From: Bacteroidales bacterium
GTDB taxonomy: Bacteria; Bacteroidota; Bacteroidia; Bacteroidales; VadinHA17
Assembly: GCA_003141715.1 (NCBI GenBank)
Contig: PLNF01000130.1
Location: forward strand, 1 to 39,455
Reading direction: 5' to 3'
Length of the DNA: 39,455 nucleotides
Shown here: one piece after another, positions 16,828-24,999 of the stretch
How positions within the stretch are numbered: position 1 is the first letter of the stretch
Layout of the letters: the number at the start of each line of letters is the position of its first letter
Position numbers and translations under genes: made by a program
Notes under the pieces: generated by a model
What the model was told of the DNA's origin: nothing
What the model saw: only the letters and a program-made list of their open reading frames with translations
Database searches by the model: none

Positions 16828-18027
16828 GTGAATAAAAAAGTAGTTATCGGATTATCCGGAGGGGTTGACTCAAGCGTTGCTGCATGGGTTCTGAAGGAAC
16901 AAGGTTATGATGTTATTGGTCTGTTTATGAAAAACTGGCACGATACAACAGGCCTTCTTCAGAGTGATTGTCATTGGGAAGATGACCTGATGTTTGCCGA
17001 AATGGTAGCAAAAAAGCTAAAAATTCCTTTTCATCAGGTAGATCTGAGCAGTGAATATCGCCATAGAGTTGTTGATTATATGTTTGGTGAATATGCTAAG
17101 GGTCGTACTCCTAACCCTGACGTGCTATGCAACAGGGAAATAAAGTTTGATTCTTTTGCTGTGGAAGCGCGAAAGTTACACGGCGATTTCGTAGCTACTG
17201 GTCACTATTGCAGAAAAGAAGAAAAACTATCCGGCAACAAAACTATTTACAGGCTTCTGGCAGGCAAAGACAATAATAAAGACCAGAGTTATTTTCTATG
17301 CCAGCTAAATCAGGAACAACTTGCAACGGCACTTTTCCCGATTGGCAATCTTACAAAACCTGAGGTGCGTGAAATCGCTAATAAACTTGAACTTGCAACA
17401 GCTCTACGGAAAGATTCACAGGGAATTTGTTTTGTCGGGAAGGTTCATCTGCCGACTTTTCTGCAGCAGAAACTGGAGGCGAAGAAGGGAAATATAATAG
17501 AAATAATTGATATAAAGTTGTATAAGGAAATAGCTGAAGGCATGCCTGATAAATCAGTAACAGACAATTTACTTTCAGAATTAACAGAACCCTATAAATA
17601 TGAGCTATCGTCAGGGCATATTATAGGAACTCATAACGGGGCACATTTTTTTACAATTGGTCAGAGGAAAGGGATGAATGTCGGTGGTCATAAAGAGGCA
17701 CTGTTTGTCATTGGAATTGACGTGGAGAAAAACATAGTTTTTGTTGGTGAAGGTCAGACCCATCCGGGATTGAATCGCAAAGGGCTGTTCATTAGAAAAG
17801 ACGAGATACACTGGATCAGAATTGATATAAGAATGGAAGTAGGCGAATGTCGCGATTATATGGTGAGAATAAGATATCGTCAGCCACTGCAGGCAGCACG
17901 GTTATATTGTCGGGAGAAAGGTATATATATCATATTTGATAAAACCCAGCGGGGTATTGCTCCGGGGCAGTTTGCGGCATGGTACGATTGTGACGAAGTG
18001 ATTGGATCAGGTGTTATAGACAAGTGA
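16828..18027 (+). CDS. mnmA: tRNA-specific 2-thiouridylase MnmA
   Basis: MnmA inserts sulfur at U34 of tRNA-Lys, -Glu and -Gln. The 399-aa sequence has the PP-loop GLSGGVDSSVAAWVL, the first catalytic Cys in PNPDVLCNREIKF, ATGHYCR, KDQSYFLCQL and the second catalytic Cys in DSQGICFVG. The protein is about 35 residues longer than the E. coli enzyme, with extra sequence between residues ~215 and 260 that I associate with Bacteroidota MnmA. The start is GTG at 16828; no in-frame ATG lies nearby. It diverges from addA and converges on the EamA permease gene, with a heptamer tract between. Confidence 0.95.
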   Translation: MNKKVVIGLSGGVDSSVAAWVLKEQGYDVIGLFMKNWHDTTGLLQSDCHWEDDLMFAEMVAKKLKIPFHQVDLSSEYRHRVVDYMFGEYAKGRTPNPDVLCNREIKFDSFAVEARKLHGDFVATGHYCRKEEKLSGNKTIYRLLAGKDNNKDQSYFLCQLNQEQLATALFPIGNLTKPEVREIANKLELATALRKDSQGICFVGKVHLPTFLQQKLEAKKGNIIEIIDIKLYKEIAEGMPDKSVTDNLLSELTEPYKYELSSGHIIGTHNGAHFFTIGQRKGMNVGGHKEALFVIGIDVEKNIVFVGEGQTHPGLNRKGLFIRKDEIHWIRIDIRMEVGECRDYMVRIRYRQPLQAARLYCREKGIYIIFDKTQRGIAPGQFAAWYDCDEVIGSGVIDK

Positions 18028-18031
18028 GGTC

Positions 18032-18076
18032 GTTTAGCGTTGAGCGTTTTACATTTTTTATTGTTCAGCGTTTAGC
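18032..18076. repeat. Heptamer word tract (GTTTAGC) at a convergent border
   Basis: GTTTAGC, GTTGAGC and GTTTTAC lie in unbroken 7-nt phase (18032-18052); after 10 nt come GTTCAGC and GTTTAGC (18063-18076). The tract lies between the convergent mnmA and EamA genes and encodes the last residues (QNAKR) of the EamA product. Confidence 0.65.
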
Positions 18077-18997
18077 ATTTTGTGTGGTGGTTAAGGTCTC
18101 TGAATCATTCTTCTTCTGAAAACTAACCACAAAAACCCCTGCAAAGATCAGTAAGGCAGAGGCAATCATAACAAGATCAATATGATCCTGCCCCATCAGT
18201 GTTGCAAGATATGCTGCAATTATTGGCTGAATATAAGTGTATGTGCTGACAATAGTCGGACTAAGTCGTCGCAAACCAAATGAAATGAGAAGATAACCCA
18301 GGTAGGTAGCACCGACTATTACAAAACCAATTTGGAGCCATGCGATTAAAGGAATGGACGACCAATCCATTGTACTCCACTGGTGATAACCTGCAGGGAT
18401 ATTAGTCAGCATCCCGAATAAAAAGGTCCATTTCATCACTGTAACCGGATGATACTTTTCCAGCATCCTTTTAATAATTACCGTATAAAATGCCCAGCTT
18501 ATGGTATTAACCATAGAAAAAATATCTCCTAAAAAAGTTGAGCTTCCAAGATCAGGAACGCCATTCTGTAATATCAACAAAAGTACACCTGAAAGACCTA
18601 TGGCAAGTCCGGTTCCTTTCAGAAATGTAATTCTTTCTTTGAGTATCAGGGCTGCAAAGACAAATGCAAATATCGGGTTTGTTGAGAGTATTATGGAAGA
18701 GTTTACAGGTGTCGTCATATCAAGTCCTACCAGGAAAAGAGTCTGGTTTATAACTACCCCAAAAAAGGAACAGCCGAAAAGAAATATTAAATCTTTCCTG
18801 TTCACAGGTTCTTTCGGTATAAACAGACTGGTGATCCAGAACAATGCGGCTGCTGAGATACTCCTGACTGAAACCAGGGCGAACGGTTTAATATGATCCG
18901 GCATTACCGCCTTAGCTATGGAGTAGTTAAGTCCATAGATAATATTGGCTGCCAGTAGAGATAGATGCGCCCAGGTTTTTACACGGCTCTTATGCAT
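18065..18997 (-). CDS. EamA/DMT-family permease
   Basis: A 310-aa integral membrane protein with about ten predicted helices arranged as two EamA repeats. The first begins LLAANIIYGLNYSIAKAVM and contains NQTLFLVGLDMTTPVNSSII. The second begins GDIFSMVNTISWAFYTVIIKR and ends TYIQPIIAAYLATLMGQD. DMT permeases export amino acids or other small metabolites, and the substrate cannot be told from the sequence. The last few residues come from the heptamer tract described separately. It is monocistronic, converging with mnmA. Confidence 0.88.
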   Translation of the reverse strand: MHKSRVKTWAHLSLLAANIIYGLNYSIAKAVMPDHIKPFALVSVRSISAAALFWITSLFIPKEPVNRKDLIFLFGCSFFGVVINQTLFLVGLDMTTPVNSSIILSTNPIFAFVFAALILKERITFLKGTGLAIGLSGVLLLILQNGVPDLGSSTFLGDIFSMVNTISWAFYTVIIKRMLEKYHPVTVMKWTFLFGMLTNIPAGYHQWSTMDWSSIPLIAWLQIGFVIVGATYLGYLLISFGLRRLSPTIVSTYTYIQPIIAAYLATLMGQDHIDLVMIASALLIFAGVFVVSFQKKNDSETLTTTQNAKR

Positions 18998-19100
18998 AGT
19001 CAGAATTTGAGTCGCAAAAGTATAAAAAGCTAAAAGACTTTCAAATAATCAATGAACAGACTCTTAGTTGTATGTCACAGATATTACAATTAACAGGAAG

Positions 19101-19172
19101 AAATAGGAATCAGGCATCAGGCAATAGGATGAATAGGTTGACTGCATGACTGTATGACAATCAGACATTAAG
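19101..19172. repeat. Heptamer then octamer word tract 3' of nspC
   Basis: Four 7-nt words ending in AGG (AAATAGG, AATCAGG, CATCAGG, CAATAGG; 19101-19128) are followed after 12 nt by four 8-nt words starting with AC (ACTGCATG, ACTGTATG, ACAATCAG, ACATTAAG; 19141-19172). The nspC stop codon lies in the last octamer. The 170-nt gap between the EamA and nspC genes holds nothing else I can identify. Confidence 0.6.
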
Positions 19173-20343
19173 ACAGTCTGTTTTTATAATCTTCGTAACC
19201 AAACTCCCTTATCAATCTGAATTGGCCATCGCTAGTCCATATGCCAATAGAAGGATGATGTACTCCATTAAATGTTGTTGTCTTAACCATCGTATAGTGG
19301 ATCATATCCAGAAATATAATCTTGTTTCCTGGGACGAGTTCCTTTTCGAAAGACCAATCACCCATAGCATCTCCGGATAAACATGAGTTACCGCCAATTC
19401 TGTAAGTTGGTTTTCCCGGAACCGGGTCGGTTGCGCCCCATATCTTTGGTTTATAAGGCATCTCAAGACAATCGGGCATGTGCGCAGTGAAGGAGACATC
19501 AAGAATAGCAGTTTTAATTCCCTGGTTTTCCACGATATCCTCAACTGTAGCGACCAGTTCACCTGAATCCCAGGCAAAAGCGCTCCCTGGTTCTAGTATC
19601 AGATGAAGACCTGATTTCTCACGGAATTGTTTAAGAATTCTAATCAGATGATCTGTATCATAGTCATTTCTTGTTATAAGATGCCCGCCACCCATATTGA
19701 TCCATTTCAACTTAGAAAAATATTTCCCAAATTTAGCTTCGACTATGCTAAGTACCTTTTCAAGAGCGTAAGAGTCTGATTCAAAAAGTACATGGAAATG
19801 AAGACCTTCAATTCCTTCAGGCAGACCATCCTTCAGATCCTCAGCAATTATTCCGAGTCTGGATCCCGGAGAACAAGGATTGTACAACCCGTGACTTACC
19901 TCTGAGAACTCAGGATTTATTCTTAATCCTGCTGAAATTTTCTTCGAATAATTTTGTAATCCAGACGAGTACTTTCTGAATTGGGCTAATGAATTAAAGG
20001 TGATGTGAGAACTATACCCAATAAGCGAACTAAACTCACTCATCTTATATACAGGAGAATATGTATGCGCCGGAGATCCTATCTCCTCAAAACACAAACG
20101 AGCTTCATCAAGTGAACTAGTTGCGGCTCCTGAAATATATTCCCTCAGAATCGGGAAAACTCCCCACATTGCAAATCCTTTAAATGCCAGAATTATTTCA
20201 GCACCCGATTCATCAGAAACGTGTTTAATAAGAGAGAGATTCTTACGGAATCGTTCCTCATCAATTACGTAACATGGAGATGGTATTTTATTATAGTCTA
20301 CAGCCAATTTGATAGTTTTATGGTAAAGGGCATAACGGTGCAA
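19168..20343 (-). CDS. nspC: Carboxynorspermidine/carboxyspermidine decarboxylase
   Basis: A fold-III PLP decarboxylase that converts carboxyspermidine to spermidine (or the nor-form) in the alternative polyamine route. The 391-aa ORF has IPSPCYVIDEE at the N terminus, the PLP lysine in LAFKGFAMWG (Lys55), LRINPEFS, GLHFHVLFES, MGGGHLITR, LEPGSAFAW and the catalytic Cys region NSCLSGDAMGDW. The first ~12 residues (MHRYALYHK) are encoded by an octamer repeat, so a TTG at 20305-20307 (giving 379 aa) may be the real start. The partner dehydrogenase gene lies 65 nt upstream on the same strand, separated by the repeat. Confidence 0.9.
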   Translation of the reverse strand: MHRYALYHKTIKLAVDYNKIPSPCYVIDEERFRKNLSLIKHVSDESGAEIILAFKGFAMWGVFPILREYISGAATSSLDEARLCFEEIGSPAHTYSPVYKMSEFSSLIGYSSHITFNSLAQFRKYSSGLQNYSKKISAGLRINPEFSEVSHGLYNPCSPGSRLGIIAEDLKDGLPEGIEGLHFHVLFESDSYALEKVLSIVEAKFGKYFSKLKWINMGGGHLITRNDYDTDHLIRILKQFREKSGLHLILEPGSAFAWDSGELVATVEDIVENQGIKTAILDVSFTAHMPDCLEMPYKPKIWGATDPVPGKPTYRIGGNSCLSGDAMGDWSFEKELVPGNKIIFLDMIHYTMVKTTTFNGVHHPSIGIWTSDGQFRLIREFGYEDYKNRLS

Positions 20344-20408
20344 AGGCGTAACGGCGTAAAGGCCAAAAAAGTGAATGTGTTTTTCTTTTTTTTGCCATTG
20401 AGCCGTTA
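20323..20408. repeat. Octamer word element between the polyamine genes, with inverted arm
   Basis: Five 8-nt words lie in phase at 20323-20362 (for example CATAACGG, CGTAACGG, CGTAAAGG). A T-rich spacer follows, then GCCATTGAGCCGTTA (20394-20408). TAACGGC (20349-20355) pairs with GCCGTTA (20402-20408), so the element can form a hairpin. The 15-mer GCCATTGAGCCGTTA recurs exactly at 36276-36290. Confidence 0.7.
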
Positions 20409-21602
20409 TTAAAGTTCCAGATCCACATCATGCAGCTCCACCCACGGCAAACCGAGCCGGTTCAATTCAGCCATAAACGGATCAGGATCAAACTCTTCAA
20501 CATTAAATACACCCGGCTTTTTCCATATTCCTTTCAGATACATCATAGCCCCTATTGCAGCCGGCACTCCGGTTGTATAGCTTACTCCCTGTGCTCCAGT
20601 TTCGGCATAAGCTGCTTCATGACTACAATTATTATAAACATAGTATGTTTTTTCTTCCCTGTCTTTTATTCCCCTTATACGACATCCGATCGATGTCTGA
20701 CCTTTATAGTTTTGTCCAAGTTCTCCGGGATCAGGAAGTACAGCTTTCAGGAACTGAATTGGGATTATCTCCCTCCCATCAAACATTATAGGTTCAATTC
20801 CTGCCATACCAATATTTTGAATTACACGCAGATGGGTAAGATATTCTTGTCCAAATGTCATCCAGAACCTTGCCCTTTTAAGAGTCGGATAATTTTTAAC
20901 GAGAGATTCCAGTTCCTCATGATAAATAAGATACGATTCTTTCGGACCTATCTCAGGATAGTTTAACGGCTTATGAATTTCATGAGGCTTAGTCATGATC
21001 CATTTACCGTTCTCCCAGTATTTTCCTTTTTGCGTTACTTCCCGGATATTGATTTCAGGATTGAAATTAGTAGCGAAAGGTTTACCATGATCACCTGCAT
21101 TACAATCAACTATGTCAAGATAATGCATCTCATCAAAATGATGTTTGGCAGCATAGGCGGTGTAAATTGAAGTGACACCGGGATCGAAACCACAACCCAG
21201 AATTGCAGTGATACCGGCTTTCTTAAATCTGTCGATATATGCCCACTGCCAGCTGTATGCATATTTTGCTTCTTCCAGTGGCTCATAGTTAGCCGTATCA
21301 AGATACGCAACACCAGTCTCAAGACAGGCATCCATTATATGCAGATCCTGGTATGGTAAAGCAACATTTACAACAATATCAGGTTTAAATGACCTTATGA
21401 GTTTTACCAATTGCGGGACGTTATCAGCATCAACCTGAGCAGTTTTAATCTGGCTTTTCCCAATTTTTTCAGCAATAGCATCACATTTGGATTTTGTCCG
21501 GCTGGCTAACATAATTTCTGTAAAAACCTGTGGCAGAGATGCCATTTTATGAACAACAACTTTACCGACTCCACCGGCACCGATTACTAAAACTTTTCCC
21601 AT
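20409..21602 (-). CDS. Carboxynorspermidine/carboxyspermidine dehydrogenase (saccharopine dehydrogenase-like)
   Basis: The 397-aa protein has an N-terminal Rossmann motif IGAGGVGKVV (Gly8-Gly13) and the saccharopine-dehydrogenase-like pattern AILGCGFDPGVTSIYTAYAA, with HYLDIVDCNAGDHG and a C-terminal GVPAAIGAMMYLKG. In Bacteroidota and Campylobacter such enzymes condense putrescine with aspartate semialdehyde to carboxyspermidine, which NspC then decarboxylates. Adjacency to nspC strongly supports this over lysine metabolism. It is first in the two-gene unit. A TATATTTG box on the minus strand lies 29 nt upstream of its ATG. Confidence 0.9.
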   Translation of the reverse strand: MGKVLVIGAGGVGKVVVHKMASLPQVFTEIMLASRTKSKCDAIAEKIGKSQIKTAQVDADNVPQLVKLIRSFKPDIVVNVALPYQDLHIMDACLETGVAYLDTANYEPLEEAKYAYSWQWAYIDRFKKAGITAILGCGFDPGVTSIYTAYAAKHHFDEMHYLDIVDCNAGDHGKPFATNFNPEINIREVTQKGKYWENGKWIMTKPHEIHKPLNYPEIGPKESYLIYHEELESLVKNYPTLKRARFWMTFGQEYLTHLRVIQNIGMAGIEPIMFDGREIIPIQFLKAVLPDPGELGQNYKGQTSIGCRIRGIKDREEKTYYVYNNCSHEAAYAETGAQGVSYTTGVPAAIGAMMYLKGIWKKPGVFNVEEFDPDPFMAELNRLGLPWVELHDVDLEL

Positions 21603-21630
21603 ACATCAAACATTATCAACTTAACTGATC

Positions 21631-21660
21631 CAAATATAAGATATTAAAATGACCAATCAA
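21631..21660 (-). promoter_or_regulatory. Candidate promoter for the polyamine genes
   Basis: CAAATATA (21631-21638) is TATATTTG on the minus strand, an exact TAnnTTTG match. A TTG (plus-strand CAA, 21658-21660) lies 19 nt further upstream, matching the usual -33/-7 spacing. Confidence 0.5.
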
Positions 21661-21732
21661 TGGACTTATATCATTCAAAACGATATTGACATGATGAAGA
21701 CAGAGGAGAAACAGAACAAGACTAATTCTGAT

Positions 21733-21740
21733 TATATTTG
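21733..21740 (+). promoter_or_regulatory. Candidate -7 element for trkH (TATATTTG)
   Basis: An exact TAnnTTTG match ending 26 nt before the trkH ATG. No clear -33 element is visible. Together with the minus-strand box at 21631 it makes a plausible divergent promoter region. Confidence 0.4.
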
Positions 21741-21766
21741 TATCTCCAAAATACTTTGACCTTTGT

Positions 21767-23212
21767 ATGAAGCTGATCAATCCTTTGCTGATTATCCGGA
21801 TATTAAGTACTATCCTTCTGATAGAAACAATATCGTATCTTTTCTGTTTGCCTGTGGTTTTTATCTATAAGGAATCTCCTGATCCTTTCTTATGGTCAGC
21901 AGCAATAACTATCTTCTTCTCGGTAATATTTTATTTCATTTCAAGAGAAGCTGATTCACACAAATTCAGCAACAGAGATGGATTTCTGGCAGTTACCTTG
22001 TCGTGGGTCATTTTTTCATTATTAGGAACTTTGCCATATCTGATAAGCGGTACGATCCCTTCATTTATTGATGCATTCTTTGAATCCACATCAGGATTTT
22101 CAACAACTGGTTCCTCTATCCTGAAAAATGTAGAGATACTGCCCTATTCAATTCTTTTCTGGCGGAGCTTAACCCACTGGATTGGCGGAATAGGGATAAT
22201 AGTTATACTGATAATTATCCTACCATCTATAAGGGCAACCGGTTACCAGTTATTCAGTCTTGAGTCATCCATGAAAGAGAAGATTCATCCAAAAACCAAG
22301 GCTATCGTCTTCAGGGTCTTATTTATCTATCTCGGACTAACTCTTGCCGAAATATTGCTTCTTAATATTGGCGAAATGAATCTTTTTGATAGTATTTGTC
22401 ACTCCTTTGGTACAGTTGCTACCGGTGGTTTTTCGACAAAGAATAACAGCCTGGCGTATTATTCATCTTACAGCCAATATATCGTAATGATATTTATGTT
22501 CCTTGCAGGTACCAGCCAGGTTATTTACTATTATATTGTGAAGTTTAACTTCAAAAAAGTCAGGCAGAATGAAGAATTGTGGTTCTATATTGCTGTGGCT
22601 TTGATTGCGGGAACGATTGCTACTATAATTCTGCACGTAAATTCGACAAGAACATTTGAGGAGTCATTCAGGGAAGGATTTTTCCAGGTTATTTCAATAA
22701 TTACCTGTACAGGATTTACTTCAACTGATTATTTACTCTGGCCGGGAGCAGCACTTCTCCTTATCTTTCTATTAATGTTTTCCGGTGCAAGTACTGGTTC
22801 TACCGGAGGTGGAATAAGGATGGCCAGACATTTAATTGTTCTTAAAAATATTAAAAATATTTTTGTTAAACTCAATCACCCCAAATCTATTTCTTTCATA
22901 AAACTGAATGGCAAAAGTGTAACTGAAAATACCAATATTTCCATACTTTCGTTTGTAGTTTTGTACCTTTTCCTCTTTGTAATTGGAACAATTATAATAG
23001 TCATAACTGGTGTTGATCCGATCACTGCATCCAGTTCAGCAGCCACATGTATGGCAGGAATCGGTCCTGGTCTCGGTAGTGTAGGACCTATGAGCAATTT
23101 TTCCGGGTTACCAGAGTTAAGCAAGGTTGTTCTAAGTCTTTTAATGATTATCGGAAGACTTGAGATTATTACTATGTTCACGATCTTCACACGTACTTTC
23201 TGGAAGCTTTAA
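21767..23212 (+). CDS. trkH: Trk/Ktr-type potassium uptake transporter, TrkH
   Basis: A 481-aa K+ transporter with the four-fold membrane-pore-membrane layout of the SKT superfamily. The four selectivity-filter loops are visible: STSGFSTTGSS, GTVATGGFSTKN, ITCTGFTSTDY and CMAGIGPGLGSVG. The conserved HWIGGIGIIV segment and GASTGSTGGGIRMAR gate region are also present. The length is typical for TrkH. The regulatory NAD-binding subunit TrkA is not next to it or elsewhere in this window. Its last 26 bases overlap, in antisense, the 3' end of the MurU-like gene. Confidence 0.93.
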   Translation: MKLINPLLIIRILSTILLIETISYLFCLPVVFIYKESPDPFLWSAAITIFFSVIFYFISREADSHKFSNRDGFLAVTLSWVIFSLLGTLPYLISGTIPSFIDAFFESTSGFSTTGSSILKNVEILPYSILFWRSLTHWIGGIGIIVILIIILPSIRATGYQLFSLESSMKEKIHPKTKAIVFRVLFIYLGLTLAEILLLNIGEMNLFDSICHSFGTVATGGFSTKNNSLAYYSSYSQYIVMIFMFLAGTSQVIYYYIVKFNFKKVRQNEELWFYIAVALIAGTIATIILHVNSTRTFEESFREGFFQVISIITCTGFTSTDYLLWPGAALLLIFLLMFSGASTGSTGGGIRMARHLIVLKNIKNIFVKLNHPKSISFIKLNGKSVTENTNISILSFVVLYLFLFVIGTIIIVITGVDPITASSSAATCMAGIGPGLGSVGPMSNFSGLPELSKVVLSLLMIIGRLEIITMFTIFTRTFWKL

Positions 23213-23918
23213 GTAATTTTCTCACATAATCAAGGCTCTCAGGTGTTCCCATATCTATCCAATAGCCTTCATCATGTTTTAAAGTATAAATATTGTGTTC
23301 TTTGGCCAGTTTAAGATACAGATTGACCATTGAATAAATACCTTCATTCATGTATTTAAAGATCTCCGGTTCAACAATATGAATACTAGAAAAAGCTATT
23401 TCAGATAGCCCTTCTGCTGTGGCACCTGCAAGTATCTCTTCTCCCGTAGAAGTATTCCGCCATCCACGAAGCTGACCATTTTTATCGACAAGCAAAAATC
23501 TTTTTCCCGGACGATGTCTTACTACCAGTGTTGCCAGACCTCTCTTTTCAAGATGTAAAGCGTAGAGATCGGAAAGATCAAAATCAGATATAATATCTAC
23601 ATTATAGAGAAGGAATGGATCTTTTCCAAAAAAGTCCCGAGCTTTATAGAGTCCTCCTCCGTTTTCGAGGAGCTTCTCTCTCTCATCTGAAACAGAGATT
23701 CTGAAACCTTTTTTATTAAGTCTTTTTACCTCATCTTCAACCAAATCAGCAAAATGGTGCACATTTATGATTATGTCATCAAATCCATATGCAGAACATT
23801 TCTCAACAGCCAGCTGAAGAGCAGTTTTCCCATTGATATCAACCAGAGCCTTTGGAATACTTTCTGTTATATTCCCAAGTCGTTTACCTAATCCCGCAGC
23901 GAATATCATTGCTTTCAT
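23187..23918 (-). CDS. MurU-like sugar-1-phosphate nucleotidyltransferase (probable MurNAc-1-P uridylyltransferase)
   Basis: The 243-aa enzyme has the nucleotidyltransferase signature FAAGLGKRLGNITESIPKAL with the catalytic Arg and Lys, VNVHHFAD-like INVHHFAD, LLYNVDIISD (metal-binding Asp) and a C-terminal GYWIDMGTPESL. It best fits the MurU type, which makes UDP-MurNAc from MurNAc-1-phosphate in the cell-wall recycling route that bypasses de novo MurA/MurB. The upstream neighbour (15 nt away) is an AmgK-like sugar kinase, the usual partner. A general NTP_transferase acting on another hexose-1-phosphate cannot be excluded from sequence alone. Confidence 0.82.
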   Translation of the reverse strand: MKAMIFAAGLGKRLGNITESIPKALVDINGKTALQLAVEKCSAYGFDDIIINVHHFADLVEDEVKRLNKKGFRISVSDEREKLLENGGGLYKARDFFGKDPFLLYNVDIISDFDLSDLYALHLEKRGLATLVVRHRPGKRFLLVDKNGQLRGWRNTSTGEEILAGATAEGLSEIAFSSIHIVEPEIFKYMNEGIYSMVNLYLKLAKEHNIYTLKHDEGYWIDMGTPESLDYVRKLLKASRKYV

Positions 23919-23933
23919 ATTCTCTTTTGTCTT

Positions 23934-24974
23934 TCAATCAACTGACTTTCCTTTCTCTAATTCCTTATAAATCTGAACATCGGGCACTAATCTGACAGTC
24001 TGAAATAGCTCAAGAAGTGATACAGGAAGTTGTTCTGAATCAATTAATTGTATCAGGAGTTTTACTGCAGGAACTATACTTCCTGTAAATGTTGGTTTCT
24101 TCTCATACAGTCCCCTGAATCCGAATGCACCCAGTGCCTGCATAAGCCTGATCATACTAAAACCTGCATAATATCCCCTGAATTCCGTATTACTCTCTCC
24201 TGATACTGAACAGAAATTATTTATATGATAGTCAAGAAGCATCCCGCGCGATTTTTCCGGGATATGGGCTTTAGCATCATACAACAGGGAGGCGACATCG
24301 TACTGAGGGGCACCTTTTCTGCCACCCTGATAATCAATGAACCATGGTTCTCCCCCTACCAGCATTACATTTGCCGACTGAAAATCCCTGTAAAGGAAAT
24401 AGTCCTGCCGCGTTTCAAGAAGAAAATCAGCGAGTAAATTAAAATCATGTTCCAACCTCCGTTCATTAAAAGGAACTGCGACAAGCTTAAGAAACATGTA
24501 TTTAAAATAATTCATATCCCACATCATTGATTGTCTGTCGAAGCTTTTGTGGGGATAACAGAGATCCAGATTCAGTCCGTCTATCCCTTTTATCTGGAAA
24601 TGAATCAGTTTGTCAAGAATTTTACGATACATATCCTCGGCTTCAGTATCAAAACCAGCACCTGCATTTTTTTGCTGCAGCCATGTAAACAGATTTATAT
24701 CACCAAGATCCTTAAGAAAATAGGTGAATTTCTCAGGCAAATATCCGAAGATCTCCGGTACAGGAAGTCTTTTTGAAATAAAATGTTTTGTAAAACCTAT
24801 GAAAGCTTCATTTTCTTCAGTGTTTGGATTATGTGCTCCTATTACACTTCTTCCTCCTGCAGTAATTCTAAAATATTTTCTGTCGGAGCCGGATTGTGGT
24901 AAGGCTGTTATCTTTATATCAGATTTCCCAAATAATATTTTGTATCCATCTGATACAATGTCAATTTCACTCAT
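23934..24974 (-). CDS. AmgK-like anomeric N-acetylmuramate/N-acetylglucosamine kinase
   Basis: A 346-aa aminoglycoside-phosphotransferase-fold kinase. The N-lobe begins ITALPQSGSDRKYFRI and contains VIGAHNPNTEEN and LPVPEIFGY. The catalytic loop is FLYRDFQSANVML and the metal-binding segment is WFIDYQGGRKGAPQYDVASLLYD. These blocks are those of AmgK, which phosphorylates the anomeric carbon of MurNAc. The next gene, 15 nt downstream, is MurU-like, matching the AmgK-MurU pair of peptidoglycan recycling. The upstream gene is the COG4299-type membrane protein (23 nt gap, containing TTTTGTC words). Confidence 0.85.
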   Translation of the reverse strand: MSEIDIVSDGYKILFGKSDIKITALPQSGSDRKYFRITAGGRSVIGAHNPNTEENEAFIGFTKHFISKRLPVPEIFGYLPEKFTYFLKDLGDINLFTWLQQKNAGAGFDTEAEDMYRKILDKLIHFQIKGIDGLNLDLCYPHKSFDRQSMMWDMNYFKYMFLKLVAVPFNERRLEHDFNLLADFLLETRQDYFLYRDFQSANVMLVGGEPWFIDYQGGRKGAPQYDVASLLYDAKAHIPEKSRGMLLDYHINNFCSVSGESNTEFRGYYAGFSMIRLMQALGAFGFRGLYEKKPTFTGSIVPAVKLLIQLIDSEQLPVSLLELFQTVRLVPDVQIYKELEKGKSVD

Positions 24975-24982
24975 TAACTTTC

Positions 24983-24999
24983 TTTTATCTTTTGTCTTT
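24983..24999. repeat. Short heptamer tract (TTTTATC, TTTTGTC)
   Basis: TTTTATC (24983-24989) and TTTTGTC (24990-24996) lie in phase in the gap between the kinase and membrane-protein genes. The word TTTTGTC also occurs at 12614-12627 and at 23925-23931, the gap before the MurU-like gene. Confidence 0.4.

Noticed and set aside
20430-20966. 178-aa plus-strand ORF antisense to the carboxyspermidine dehydrogenase
   Set aside because: The opposite strand carries a clear Rossmann enzyme with family motifs, and this frame has no recognisable domain.
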